From Bradyrhizobium iriomotense (GTDB lineage: Bacteria > Pseudomonadota > Alphaproteobacteria > Rhizobiales > Xanthobacteraceae), in contig NZ_BSOW01000010.1 in the NCBI RefSeq assembly GCF_030160715.1, positions 62,001 through 126,000 of the forward strand: DNA of 64,000 nt, written 5' to 3'. The notes under the pieces were generated by a model. The model saw nothing but the letters and a program-made list of their open reading frames with translations, ran no database searches and was not told where the DNA came from. Positions 8,571 to 17,579 of this stretch are shown here, piece by piece. The translations under genes were made by a program, and so were the position numbers. Every line of letters begins with the position of its first letter. Within the stretch, counting starts at the first letter, position 1.

Positions 8571-10145
8571 ATGGCAACGCTACGCGCCTCGCGCGCATGG
8601 ACCCGGCGGCAGTTTCTGGTCCGCTCCACATCCTCCCTCGCGCTCGCCGGTCTCGGCCCTCTCGCCAAACCAAGTCTCAGCCGCGCCGCTGACCGCCCGC
8701 TGATTGCGGGCGGCATCCAGTCCGGCGACGTCTCCGAAGGCTCGGCCGTCATTTGGGCGCGCGCCGACCGGCCTGCGCGGATGCAGGTCGAATGTGCCAC
8801 CGCCGAAAGCTTCAAGACGGTCCTGTGCATGGCGTCCGCCGATGCGGTGCCGGCTGCCGACCTCACCTCAAAAGTGCTGCTGCGTGACCTCCCGCCCGGA
8901 CAGGACATCTTCTACCGCGTGCGCTTCGACGACATCGCGACCGGCGGTGCCGGCGAAACGCGCACCGGACATTTCCGTACCGCGCCGGCCGCTGGCCAGT
9001 CGGTCTCGTTCGTGTGGTCCGGCGACACCGCCGGGCAGGGGTGGGGCATCGATACGTCGCGCGGCGGCATGCGCAGCTATCGTACCATGCTCGACAATCG
9101 CCCGGATTTCTTCATCCATTCCGGCGACCACATCTATGCCGACTGCACCGTTCCTGCCGAGCTGAAGCTGCCCAACGGCGAGGTCTGGCGCAACCTCGTC
9201 ACCGAAGAGAAATCGGAAGTCGCGCATACGCTGGCGCAGTTCCGCGGCAACTACCGATACAATCACCTCGACGAGAATTTCCGCGCCTTCCATGCGGAGG
9301 TGCCGATGTTCGCGCAATGGGACGACCACGAGGTCACCAACGACTGGTCACCTTATGGCAGTGTCGACGAGACCGGCTTTGACGCGGACGGCGCCTCGCG
9401 TCTCGTCGCGCGCGCGAGGCGCGCGTTTTTCGACTTCATGCCGATCCGCGAGATCTCCCAGCAGCAAGGCCGCATCTATCGGAAGATTGGTTACGGACCG
9501 CTGCTCGACGTCTTCATGATCGACATGCGCAGCTATCGCGATGGTACCTGGAACAAGGGCGAGGAGCACGACGGCTGGATCTTGGGCCGTGAGCAGCTCG
9601 CCTGGCTGAAGCGCGAGCTCGCCGCTTCGCGCGCGACCTGGAAGGTGATTGCGGCCGATCTGCCGATCGGCCTGATCAGCCTCGATGCCGTCGCGCTCGG
9701 CGACGGTCCGCCCGACCGGCGCGAGCACGAGATTGCGGACCTGCTCGCCTTCATCAGGCGCGCCGGCGTGCGCAACATCGTCTGGCTCACCGCCGACATG
9801 CACTACACGGCGGCGCACTACTACGATCCCAACCGCGCGGTGTTCTCCGATTTCGAGCCGTTCTGGGAATTCGTCTCCGGTCCCCTTCATGCCGGCACAT
9901 GGGGCCCGGGCGAGCTCGACAACACCTTTGGGCCGGTCGCGATGTACCAGCATGGCTGCAATGCCGAGCAGGGCGAGAATCTCGCACCCTGCTTCGGACT
10001 GCAGTTCTTCGGCCGCGTCGACATCGACGGCCGCACGGAGGTCATGACCGTGACCCTGAAGGACGTCGACAACCGCGACCTCTGGTCGGTCGACATCCTC
10101 CCGCAGCCGCAAGTGCGGCCCGCTGTGGTGGCACAGCATTCGTAA
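8571..10145 (+). CDS. phoD: Alkaline phosphatase D family protein (PhoD), Tat-exported
   Basis: A 524-residue metallophosphoesterase. The Tat signal has TRRQFLV at about 11-17 and a long hydrophobic core. PhoD metal-site motifs appear in order: FVWSGDTAGQGW, FIHSGDHIYADC, QWDDHEVTNDW and TADMHYTAAHYYDP. PhoD enzymes hydrolyse phosphomonoesters and diesters in the periplasm using Fe/Ca. The length matches the family. It is monocistronic here, with its own upstream region containing a direct repeat (8492-8526). Confidence 0.9.
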   Translation: MATLRASRAWTRRQFLVRSTSSLALAGLGPLAKPSLSRAADRPLIAGGIQSGDVSEGSAVIWARADRPARMQVECATAESFKTVLCMASADAVPAADLTSKVLLRDLPPGQDIFYRVRFDDIATGGAGETRTGHFRTAPAAGQSVSFVWSGDTAGQGWGIDTSRGGMRSYRTMLDNRPDFFIHSGDHIYADCTVPAELKLPNGEVWRNLVTEEKSEVAHTLAQFRGNYRYNHLDENFRAFHAEVPMFAQWDDHEVTNDWSPYGSVDETGFDADGASRLVARARRAFFDFMPIREISQQQGRIYRKIGYGPLLDVFMIDMRSYRDGTWNKGEEHDGWILGREQLAWLKRELAASRATWKVIAADLPIGLISLDAVALGDGPPDRREHEIADLLAFIRRAGVRNIVWLTADMHYTAAHYYDPNRAVFSDFEPFWEFVSGPLHAGTWGPGELDNTFGPVAMYQHGCNAEQGENLAPCFGLQFFGRVDIDGRTEVMTVTLKDVDNRDLWSVDILPQPQVRPAVVAQHS

Positions 10146-10301
10146 GGCGGCTGGCGCCAGCTAACCCGATCTTGATTGGCCGCGCCTTAGCCGCCCCGTT
10201 ATAGTGCTTATCCCGCCATCGCTCTTCCATCACCGAAAATTCTGCTTGCGCGGCGATTGCCGCACGCATCCGGCGGGCTGGAATTCGTCAGGAGTGTTCT
10301 T

Positions 10302-11135
10302 ATGGAAAATCTGAAAACCAAAAATCTGACAATCCACGGCATCAGCATGCCCAAGCTCGGCCTCGGCACGTTCCGCATGCAGGGCGATGCCTGCCGCACC
10401 GCGGTGGAAAGCGCGCTGTCGCTCGGTTATCGCCACATCGACACTGCCGAGATGTACGCCAATGAGGAGCCGATCGGTGCGGCGATTGCCGGCGCCGGCG
10501 TTCCGCGCGGCGAACTGCACGTCACGACGAAGGTCTGGCACGAGAACCTCGCACCGGACGCGATCCGGCGCGCCTTCGACGCCAGCCTGAACAAGCTCCG
10601 GCTCGACCACGTCGACCTCTATCTCGTGCACTGGCCGTCGCGCAATGCGAACTGGCCGGGGGTTTTCGAGACGCTGATGAAGCTGAAGGAAGAAGGCCGC
10701 ACCCGCGCCATTGGCGTTGCCAATTTCAACACCGCGCTGCTCAAGCTCGCGGTCGAGGAGATCAGGGCGCCGATTGCCTGTAACCAGGTCGAATATCACG
10801 TGATGCTCGATCAATCGAAGGTCATCGACTATCTCGCCGCCAAATCGATTCCGCTGGTTGCATATTGCCCGCTCGCGCAGGGACGCGTCGCCTCGGACCC
10901 GGTGCTCGGCGAGATTGGCCGCAAGCACAACGCGACCGCCGCGCAGGTCGCGCTCAACTGGTTGCTCGGTCAGAAAGGCGTCGCGGCGATTCCGAAGGCA
11001 TCACGGCGCGAGAGTCAGCAGGCCAATCTCGATGCGTTGAAGATCGCGCTCGACGACGACGACCGCAGAAAGATTGCGACGCTGCGGAAGGACGGGCGTT
11101 GCGTCAATCCCGGCTTCGCGCCTGCGTGGGACTGA
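10302..11135 (+). CDS. Aldo/keto reductase
   Basis: A cytosolic NADPH-dependent carbonyl reductase of 277 residues. ATG 10302 is chosen over TTG 10257 because AGGAG (10290-10294) precedes it and the protein then begins at the family N-terminus. The catalytic tetrad Asp-Tyr-Lys-His is visible in HIDTAEMYANE, TTKVWHENL and LVHWPSRN. The NADPH-binding segment GVAAIPKASRRES lies near the C-terminus. It resembles 2,5-diketo-gluconate/methylglyoxal reductases. Transcription ends at a hairpin at 11158-11183 shared with the convergent small gene. Confidence 0.9.
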   Translation: MENLKTKNLTIHGISMPKLGLGTFRMQGDACRTAVESALSLGYRHIDTAEMYANEEPIGAAIAGAGVPRGELHVTTKVWHENLAPDAIRRAFDASLNKLRLDHVDLYLVHWPSRNANWPGVFETLMKLKEEGRTRAIGVANFNTALLKLAVEEIRAPIACNQVEYHVMLDQSKVIDYLAAKSIPLVAYCPLAQGRVASDPVLGEIGRKHNATAAQVALNWLLGQKGVAAIPKASRRESQQANLDALKIALDDDDRRKIATLRKDGRCVNPGFAPAWD

Positions 11136-11157
11136 TATTACTCGATACGCACGCAAG

Positions 11158-11183
11158 GAAATGGCCCCGTCAGGGGCCATTTC
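11158..11183. terminator. Bidirectional hairpin terminator
   Basis: A perfect 11-bp stem (GAAATGGCCCC / GGGGCCATTTC) with a GTCA tetraloop lies between the convergent aldo/keto reductase gene and the small minus-strand gene. Confidence 0.7.
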
Positions 11184-11193
11184 TACGTGTGCA

Positions 11194-11418
11194 TCAGTAG
11201 TCGTAGTGGCGGTGACCGCGCTTGATCACCACGACCCTGTCGCCGTGATGACGCCAGCCGCGATGCATGCCGAAGTCGCGGTGCTCGCGGAATTCGGCGC
11301 GGGCGCCGTAAGGGCCGTGATGATGATTCTTGATCACAACGGTCTCTGCGCTCGCCACCGTCGGCGCCACGATCGCAAGCGCGCCGAGGGCCGCGACGAC
11401 ATAGCCAAGCTTCCTCAT
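11194..11418 (-). CDS. Small His/Arg-rich secreted protein
   Basis: A 74-residue protein starting at the ATG at 11418, with upstream GGAGGA on the minus strand. A further in-frame start at 11457 lacks this site. The signal peptide (MRKLGYVVAALGALAIV) ends near ASA. The mature ~50 residues are strongly basic and His-rich (NHHHGPYG, MHRGWRHHG, KRGHRHYDY). The family is unknown to me. His clusters could bind metal or polyanions, but this is only a suggestion. Confidence 0.6.
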   Translation of the reverse strand: MRKLGYVVAALGALAIVAPTVASAETVVIKNHHHGPYGARAEFREHRDFGMHRGWRHHGDRVVVIKRGHRHYDY

Positions 11419-11526
11419 GATGTCCTCCTCCAATGAACGCAAATTTAAACCGCGCATGCGCGCGAACGTTCCGGAGGAACACCGGGAGAATTCTGAACAG
11501 CTGTTCAGTTTCGAGGCTGCATGCGC

Positions 11527-11997
11527 TCACGTGCTGTTGCCACAGCGGTGCTGTGCCGGCGTCGGCGCGCCGGTCCTGACGAACTTGCCGTCGCGAATGG
11601 TGTAGTCGCCGCGTTCGCCGCGATTGAAGATCGCGCGCAGGCTGCCGTCCGTCTGCAGCGCGAGGCCGAACTCGCGCGTCTGATGCAGCGCTGGAAAGAA
11701 CACCATGATGTTGAGCAGGCCGTCCGCGTCGGTCGAGGCTGCAACCACCTCGTTCTCGTCCCTGGCATCGCCAAAATTGCGGCGGTACATCACCCGCCCG
11801 TCCGGCCTGACCTCGTAGGTGAGCACCGCGCCCTTGTCGCGGTCGGGCAGAAGCGAGCAATCGATCGCCCACGAGCCGAGCAGCCCCCAATTGATGATCG
11901 TCGCCGTCAGCGTCTCGGCGCCGGCTGCGGATACGAGCGCGAGCCAGACCAGCGCGGCCGTCGTCCCACGGACCAAAAGCAATCCCGTCACTTCCAA
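11527..11997 (-). CDS. Hypothetical secreted protein
   Basis: A 156-residue protein with a signal peptide (hydrophobic about 13-24, ending AAGAE). The mature domain has alternating beta-type segments and two conserved-looking cysteines (SWAIDCSLLPDRDKG and QHRCGNST). Phrases such as TYEVRPDGRVMYRR and LQTDGSLRAIFNRG suggest a small beta-barrel or propeller-like periplasmic protein. I do not recognise the family. It lies upstream of the small His-rich gene on the same strand. Confidence 0.55.
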   Translation of the reverse strand: MEVTGLLLVRGTTAALVWLALVSAAGAETLTATIINWGLLGSWAIDCSLLPDRDKGAVLTYEVRPDGRVMYRRNFGDARDENEVVAASTDADGLLNIMVFFPALHQTREFGLALQTDGSLRAIFNRGERGDYTIRDGKFVRTGAPTPAQHRCGNST

Positions 11998-12144
11998 AAA
12001 TCCCCGCCGCCGCCCGTCGCAATAGCTTGAAGCCTAGCATTGTTATGCCGCACTGCAACTCGCAATGCATGTGCATGGTGCTTGCACCCGCACACCGCGC
12101 GGCGCATCATCTCCACAACAAACAGATGAAGGGGGAACGTCGCC

Positions 12145-13425
12145 ATGACCGGGTTGTCGCGTCGTCAGCTTCTCATGTTCGCCGGATCGTCTGCCGCGGC
12201 GGCCCTCTCGGGCCCAGCCGGGGCGGCGATGGGGCCGGCTGACAAGTTCGATCTCGTCATCAAGGGCGGTGACGCGATCGATCCCAGCCAATCGTTGCGC
12301 GGCAAACGAGATATCGGCATCCGATGGGGCGTGATCGAGGCGGTCGAGCCGGAGATTCCGGCGGAGCGTGCGCTGAAAAGCATCGACGCTTCCGGCAAGC
12401 TGGTGACACCCGGACTCGTCGACCTGCACTGCCACGTCTATCCCTATGGCTCGGCTATCGGCATTCCCGCCGACGAGCTGGTGCAGTTTCAGGGCACCAC
12501 CACCGTGGTCTCCGCCGGCGATGCCGGCGTCAACAATCTCGCGGCGCTGCGCCGCTACATCGTCGCGCAGTCGCGGGCGCGCATCTACGCCTTCGTGCAC
12601 ATCGCCAATAACGGGCTGTCGGCGTTCCCCGTTGCCGAGCTCTACAACATCGACAATGCACAAATGGAAGCCTGCGCGATGGCGCTGGCGGAAAATCCGG
12701 ACTTTCTCATCGGCGTCAAGGTGCGGATGTCCGAGAACGTCATCTTCAAGCACGGGCTCGAGCCGCTCAAGCGCGGCATCCAGGCCTGCGAGCTCTGCGG
12801 CTGGCCGGCCAAGATGATGGTCCATATCGGTGGCGTCGAGACCAAGGAGCTGATGTCCGATATCCTCAACCTGCTGCGTCCTGGCGACGTGCTGACGCAT
12901 TCCTATTCCGGCGCGCCGAACATGTCGGGCGCTTTCACCAACATCGTGCAGGACGGCCGGCTGTTGCCGGCGGCGCTCGCCGCCAAGCAGCGCGGCGTGA
13001 TCTTCGACGTCGGCCACGGCGGCGGCAGCTTCGATTTCACGGTCGCCGAGGTCGCGATTCCCGGCGGCTGCACGCCGGATACCATTTCGTCCGACATCCA
13101 CGTCTTCTCCGGCAACTCGCCGGGGATACCGTTCCTGCCCAACGTCATGAGCAAGTTCATGACTCTCGGCTTCTCGCTCGATCAGGTGGTGTCGATGGCG
13201 ACCAGCGCGCCGGCCAGGATCATCAACCGGGCGCCCAAGCTTGGCACCCTCCAAATCGGCGCCCCCGGTGACGTCGCGATCATGGAGCTGGTCGAGGGCC
13301 CCGTCACCTTCGTCGACACCCGCAACAACAAGCGCGACGGCAAGGCCTATTTGAAGCCGGTCCAGACCGTGATCAACGGCGTGCCGTTCGGCCGGCCCTA
13401 TCAGGCGCCGTTCGCGGTGCGCTAA
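12145..13425 (+). CDS. Amidohydrolase/deacetylase family metallohydrolase, Tat-exported
   Basis: A 426-residue amidohydrolase-superfamily TIM barrel. The Tat signal has SRRQLLMFAG near the N-terminus. The metal-binding HxH is in VDLHCHVYPYG, followed by a Lys candidate for carboxylation in GVKVRMSEN. Later His motifs are MVHIGGVE and LTHSYSG, and the catalytic Asp is in SSDIHVFSG. It resembles dihydroorotase-like or N-acyl amino-acid deacetylase enzymes. The substrate is unknown. Periplasmic location is unusual for deacetylases and suggests action on an external amide. Confidence 0.85.
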   Translation: MTGLSRRQLLMFAGSSAAAALSGPAGAAMGPADKFDLVIKGGDAIDPSQSLRGKRDIGIRWGVIEAVEPEIPAERALKSIDASGKLVTPGLVDLHCHVYPYGSAIGIPADELVQFQGTTTVVSAGDAGVNNLAALRRYIVAQSRARIYAFVHIANNGLSAFPVAELYNIDNAQMEACAMALAENPDFLIGVKVRMSENVIFKHGLEPLKRGIQACELCGWPAKMMVHIGGVETKELMSDILNLLRPGDVLTHSYSGAPNMSGAFTNIVQDGRLLPAALAAKQRGVIFDVGHGGGSFDFTVAEVAIPGGCTPDTISSDIHVFSGNSPGIPFLPNVMSKFMTLGFSLDQVVSMATSAPARIINRAPKLGTLQIGAPGDVAIMELVEGPVTFVDTRNNKRDGKAYLKPVQTVINGVPFGRPYQAPFAVR

Positions 13426-13503
13426 CCCGATCGTTCCGCTATTTGATCCGCGTCAATGAGGTGGCCCGAAGCTGCGCCATAATGCCGGCTTCGGGAGGCG
13501 ACC

Positions 13504-13788
13504 GTGGATAGATCAATGCTGGATGAAGTCACCGATTTCGCGGGCGAAGCGCTGCCGGGCGGCACTGCCGTGCCGCCATATTCCGAGACCGAATTCCTGG
13601 TGGAGCTCGGCGAGCGGGTGCGCTCCTCGCGCATGCGCTGCGAGCTGTCGCGGCGGGAGCTCGCGCGCAGATCGGGAATTTCCGAGCGCTACATCGCGCA
13701 GATCGAGGCCGGCAAGGGCAACGTCTCGATCGTCCTCTTGTTGCGGCTGGCCTCTGCGATCCATGGCAGCCAGGCGCAGGCGGCCTGA
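13504..13788 (+). CDS. XRE-family regulator, BoxR/BzdR-like HTH only
   Basis: A 94-residue DNA-binding protein starting at GTG 13504 with GGGAGG upstream. The HTH core covers FLVELGERVRSSR, LSRRELARRSGISERYIAQ and IEAGKGNVSIVLLLRLA. It closely resembles the N-terminal domain of BoxR/BzdR, regulators of aerobic and anaerobic benzoate degradation that normally carry a C-terminal shikimate-kinase-like sensor domain (about 300 residues). Here the protein stops just after the HTH, 8 nt from the end of the convergent aminotransferase gene. It is either a truncated relic or a stand-alone DNA-binding competitor. Confidence 0.75.
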   Translation: MDRSMLDEVTDFAGEALPGGTAVPPYSETEFLVELGERVRSSRMRCELSRRELARRSGISERYIAQIEAGKGNVSIVLLLRLASAIHGSQAQAA

Positions 13789-13796
13789 AGGTCGCC

Positions 13797-15032
13797 TTAA
13801 CCTCGCGCCTTTTCGACATTCGCGATCCGTGCCGGCACACCGAACTCCCTGCGGCAGACCTCGGCGAGCACGGCGACACCTTCGCGGATTTGCTGGTGCG
13901 TGGGGCTGGCAAAGCAGAGCCGCAGCCGCGAGCCCGAATGGCCCTTGCTGGTCGACCATTCCGGACCCGGATTGATCGAGACGCCGGCCGCGAGCGCGGC
14001 CTGGTAAAGCTTAAGCGTATCGACATGATCGGGCAACTTCACCCAGAGGAAGATGCCGCCTTTGGGCTCCTCGAACTCGGCAGCCGTTCCGAACTGTTCG
14101 TTCAGTGCCTCCATCAGCGTGTCGAGCTTGGTGCGCAGCGTGCGCGTCAGTGCAGGCACGTGGGTCGCGAAATGCGGCCGGCAATATTCGGCGAGCACCA
14201 TCTGTTCGAGCGCGCCGGAGCCGGCGTCCGTCTTCAGCGCGAGCATCCGGGACATCACCTCCCAGGGCGCGACCATGAAGCCGACCCGAAGCGCCGGCGC
14301 GATCGATTTGGAGAACGAGCCGATATGGATGACGCCGCCCTTGTCGCTCATCGCATGGATGGCCCGCGGGCGCTGGCCTGACCAGACGAGGTCGGCATAG
14401 CAATCGTCCTCGAAGATAGGCACGCTATAGTCGGCCGCAAGCCGCAACAGCTCGGCGCGGCGGCTTTCAGGCATGATGCTGCCGGTCGGATTCTGCACGG
14501 TCGGGATGGTGTAGACGTATTTCGGCCGGACGCCTCGGCTCTTCAGATCCGCGAGCGCGGACGCCAGCGCGTCGATGCGCATGCCTTCGCCGTCGAGGGG
14601 AATGCCGATCGTATTCACGCCGAGCCGCGTCAGACGGTTGAGCGCGCCCTGGTAGGTTTCCTGCTCGACGATCACGGTATCGCCGCGCGCGAGCAGCGTG
14701 TGGTTGACGAGGTCCAGCGCCTGCAAGGAGCCCGAGACGATCAGGAGATCGTCAACCGTGCTGATGATGCCGGCGTCGCGCTTCAGCTTCGCGCTCAGGA
14801 ATTCGCGCAGGGGCAGGTAGCCTTGCGGACCGTGTGCCAGTCCGTAAGTAGCGAGGTTGCGGCCCTCGCGCCGCAGCACCGCATCGACCGCCGCGATCAG
14901 ATCATCGACCGGCACCTGCTCGGAATCATTGTTGCCGCCGACGAAGCTGTATTTGGCAAGCCCGGTCCAGCGCGCAGAAGGAGCCGGCAGCCCCGGCGGG
15001 AACAGGGGCGCAAAGTCGAAGTGGGCAGTCAT
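13797..15032 (-). CDS. PLP-dependent aminotransferase (2-aminoadipate/LysN-like)
   Basis: A 411-residue fold-type I class I/II aminotransferase. The PLP-ring Asp lies in PIFEDDCYADLVW, the Schiff-base Lys in HIGSFSKSIAPALRVG, and the substrate carboxylate Arg in SRLRLCFASP. TIPTVQNPTGSIM is the usual cofactor-loop motif. The lack of an N-terminal GntR domain separates it from MocR regulators, although this branch is closely related. It likely transaminates 2-oxo acids such as 2-oxoadipate or branched-chain/aromatic oxo-acids. It is convergent with the XRE gene. Confidence 0.88.
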   Translation of the reverse strand: MTAHFDFAPLFPPGLPAPSARWTGLAKYSFVGGNNDSEQVPVDDLIAAVDAVLRREGRNLATYGLAHGPQGYLPLREFLSAKLKRDAGIISTVDDLLIVSGSLQALDLVNHTLLARGDTVIVEQETYQGALNRLTRLGVNTIGIPLDGEGMRIDALASALADLKSRGVRPKYVYTIPTVQNPTGSIMPESRRAELLRLAADYSVPIFEDDCYADLVWSGQRPRAIHAMSDKGGVIHIGSFSKSIAPALRVGFMVAPWEVMSRMLALKTDAGSGALEQMVLAEYCRPHFATHVPALTRTLRTKLDTLMEALNEQFGTAAEFEEPKGGIFLWVKLPDHVDTLKLYQAALAAGVSINPGPEWSTSKGHSGSRLRLCFASPTHQQIREGVAVLAEVCRREFGVPARIANVEKARG

Positions 15033-15085
15033 GGGCAGTTTCCTCTGTTCTTGTTGAGCCAGCCGGCATTGCGCCGGCCGGCCTG

Positions 15086-15619
15086 TTACTTCTTGCCGAT
15101 CGTCCGGGTCGGGCGGCCCTGGCTGATGAAAGCGTAATGCGCATTGGCGACGCCGCCAACCATCAAGGCCTCGACCACGGGTTCGGCGATCTCGCTCGCT
15201 GCCGCCCAGTCGACGATGAAGTTGGCCCCGGTCCCGCCGCGCACGTCCTCGGTCGGGATAACAATGGAGACCGTCGCGAGCGGCTTCAGCGCGACCGGAG
15301 ATTTCAGGTAGCTCTCGATCATCTTGCCGGTGGTGCCGAAATAGGCGATCCGCTTCAGCACCAGGGGGAGGGTTTCCGACGCATTGTGGACGCTCAGCGT
15401 CACTGAGAAGTCGACGCGCAGCTTGCCCTGGCTCATCGCGACGCTGGAATAGGCCGGCACGTAGAAGCCGCCGGAGACGGCGAGTTCCTCCTTCGGCATC
15501 GCCGTCAGCGAATCGGCAAAACTCTGTTCAATATTGACCTTCGGCTGTGCCGCGGCAGGCAGCGTCACGCCGAACAGGCCACCTATCAATGCGAGCACGA
15601 TCGGCAGGACAATTGGCAT
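15086..15619 (-). CDS. DUF3124 domain-containing secreted protein
   Basis: A 177-residue protein read from ATG 15619, which places the signal peptide MPIVLPIVLALIGGLFGV at the N-terminus. An in-frame start at 15712 would add 31 polar residues overlapping the divergent antiporter gene. The DUF3124 features VPAYSSVAMSQG, GTGANFIVDWAA and VEALMVGGVANAHYAFISQGR are visible. The function of the family is unknown. It diverges from the Kef-type antiporter with 67 bp between starts, so the two may share a regulatory region. Confidence 0.7.
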   Translation of the reverse strand: MPIVLPIVLALIGGLFGVTLPAAAQPKVNIEQSFADSLTAMPKEELAVSGGFYVPAYSSVAMSQGKLRVDFSVTLSVHNASETLPLVLKRIAYFGTTGKMIESYLKSPVALKPLATVSIVIPTEDVRGGTGANFIVDWAAASEIAEPVVEALMVGGVANAHYAFISQGRPTRTIGKK

Positions 15620-15686
15620 GTGACGAATTGCTCGTTTGCCGCGCTGCACCCCGCCTCTAGGGTGCGGCAAAAAGGACTGCTTTGAG

Positions 15687-17411
15687 ATGCACGAACTCAT
15701 TCGCGATATCACTCTTTGTATCTTGTTTGCCTGGATGCTGGGGCTTTTGGCCCATTTCTCCCGCCAGCCGCTGATCCTTGCCTACCTTATCGCCGGCTTC
15801 TGCATAGGTCCATTTGGCGCCGGCTGGGTCAAGTCGCAGGAATCGATCAGCGTCATTTCCGAGCTCGGCCTGATCTTCATGCTATTCATGATCGGGCTCG
15901 AGATCGATTTGAAGAAGATCGTGCGGGCGGGACGGGTGATCCTGTTCGCGGCCGGTGGCCAGCTCCTCGGCGGCTGCCTGCTCGGCATCCTGTTCTTCGC
16001 CGCCATCGGCCTGACGCTCGGCGGCGGTCATTTCGATGCGCTCTATCTTTGCGTGGCCTGCGCGCTCTCCAGCACGGTGATCATCGTCAAGGTGCTCTAT
16101 GAGAAGCGCGAGCTGGACACGCTGCCCGGCCGCATCACCCTTGGTGTGCTGGTGCTTCAGGACATCTTCGCCATCCTGTTCCTCGCCGTGCAGCCGAGCC
16201 TTGCCGATCTGCAAGCGAGCGTCATCCTGCTCTCGATCGTGCGCGTCGCAGTGCTGGTCGCGGCCGCGCTCCTCGTCAGCCGTTTCGTGCTGCCGCGCCT
16301 GTTCCACCAGATCGCGCGCCGCCCCGAGCTGATCCTTCTGGGCGCGCTCGCCTGGTGCTTCCTGGTCGCCGAGACCGCCGAGCGGCTGTCGCTGTCGCGC
16401 GAAATGGGGGCGCTGATCGCCGGCGTGTCGCTCTCGACCTTTCCTTACGCGCTCGACGTCACCGCCAAGGTCACGACCTTGCGCGATTTCTTCATCACGC
16501 TGTTCTTCGTCGCGCTCGGCATGACGATTCCGGTGCCGAGCATGTCGGTGATCGGGCTTGCCCTGATGATCGCGGCCTTCACGGTCGTGAGCAGGCTGGT
16601 GACCACCTTCGTGCCGCTCTATCTGATGCAGCAGGGCCTGCGCGCGAGCTTGCTGCCGGCGATCAACCTGGCGCAGATCAGCGAGTTCTCGCTGGTCGTG
16701 ATCCAGACCGGCGTCGCCGACAACCATATCGCCCAGGAGACCGCCAATGCCGCCTCCTTCGCCTTCGTGGTGCTCGCGGTGCTCTCGACCTTCGTGATGG
16801 TGAGGAGCGACGAGATCGCGCGCCGGGCGATCGGCCCCCTGAAGCGATTCGGCCTTCGTGACCTCGATCACGGCCACGCCGAGGAGGGGCACGAGGGCGG
16901 CCATGGCGAGGCGCGGCGCATCGTCATCCTCGGCTTTTTCCGCGCGGCGAGCGCGCTGCTCGCGGAGATCGAGCGGCAGGCGCCGGTGCTGCTCGAGCAG
17001 ATCACGGTCGTCGATTTCAACCCCAATGTGTACCAGACGCTGCTTTCACGCGGCCTGCACGTCATCTACGGCGACATCAGCAATGTCGACACGCTCGTCC
17101 ATGCCGGCGTCGGCAAATCCGAGATGATCATTCTCAGCGTGCCCGATGCGCTGTTGAAGGGGGCTACCAACGAGAAGCTGGTCCGCCACGTCCGTGCGCT
17201 CAACCCCAATGCCCTGATCGTGGCCACCGCCGATCTGTTGTCCGACGTCGGCGAGCTCTACGCGGCGGGCGCCAACTACGTCACCGTCACCCGGCTTAGC
17301 GATGCGCACGAGCTGTTCACGGTCATCGAGGCAGCTCAAGCCGGCCTTCTGGAGGACAAGCGGATCGAGCTTGACCTGCGATTGAGCGAGCGGCGCGAAG
17401 TGCTGCCATAG
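15687..17411 (+). CDS. CPA2-family monovalent cation:proton antiporter (Kef type)
   Basis: A 574-residue inner-membrane antiporter. ATG 15687 is preferred over 15636 because the first membrane segment then begins directly after MHELIRDIT. An N-terminal Na+/H+ exchanger domain (about 1-380, 12 hydrophobic segments) includes the CPA2 features FMIGLEIDLK and GVLVLQDIFAIL. A His/Glu-rich linker (DHGHAEEGHEGGHGEA) leads to a TrkA-N-type nucleotide-binding domain with VVDFNPNVY and VIYGDISNVDTL. It likely mediates K+/H+ exchange gated by a nucleotide ligand. Confidence 0.88.
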   Translation: MHELIRDITLCILFAWMLGLLAHFSRQPLILAYLIAGFCIGPFGAGWVKSQESISVISELGLIFMLFMIGLEIDLKKIVRAGRVILFAAGGQLLGGCLLGILFFAAIGLTLGGGHFDALYLCVACALSSTVIIVKVLYEKRELDTLPGRITLGVLVLQDIFAILFLAVQPSLADLQASVILLSIVRVAVLVAAALLVSRFVLPRLFHQIARRPELILLGALAWCFLVAETAERLSLSREMGALIAGVSLSTFPYALDVTAKVTTLRDFFITLFFVALGMTIPVPSMSVIGLALMIAAFTVVSRLVTTFVPLYLMQQGLRASLLPAINLAQISEFSLVVIQTGVADNHIAQETANAASFAFVVLAVLSTFVMVRSDEIARRAIGPLKRFGLRDLDHGHAEEGHEGGHGEARRIVILGFFRAASALLAEIERQAPVLLEQITVVDFNPNVYQTLLSRGLHVIYGDISNVDTLVHAGVGKSEMIILSVPDALLKGATNEKLVRHVRALNPNALIVATADLLSDVGELYAAGANYVTVTRLSDAHELFTVIEAAQAGLLEDKRIELDLRLSERREVLP

Positions 17412-17579
17412 GCTCGGTAGCCTTCCACGCAGCCCGGGAGGTGCCTATATCTCTGGTATTTCCGGTGCAAGGCGGGCCTCGCGGGACCTGCTGACGGCAT
17501 AAGCGGTTGCGTCCGGGACACTAGCGCTGGCGTCGGAGTCCGGCTAAGCCTCCGGCCAACAATAGCCAGAGATTGGGAA

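Noticed and set aside
17412..17579. FMN riboswitch upstream of ribB
   Set aside because: The conserved RFN segments (such as the CCGAC/GGCGG core and the final GGAUG..GAGA) are not recognisable in the 168-bp leader.
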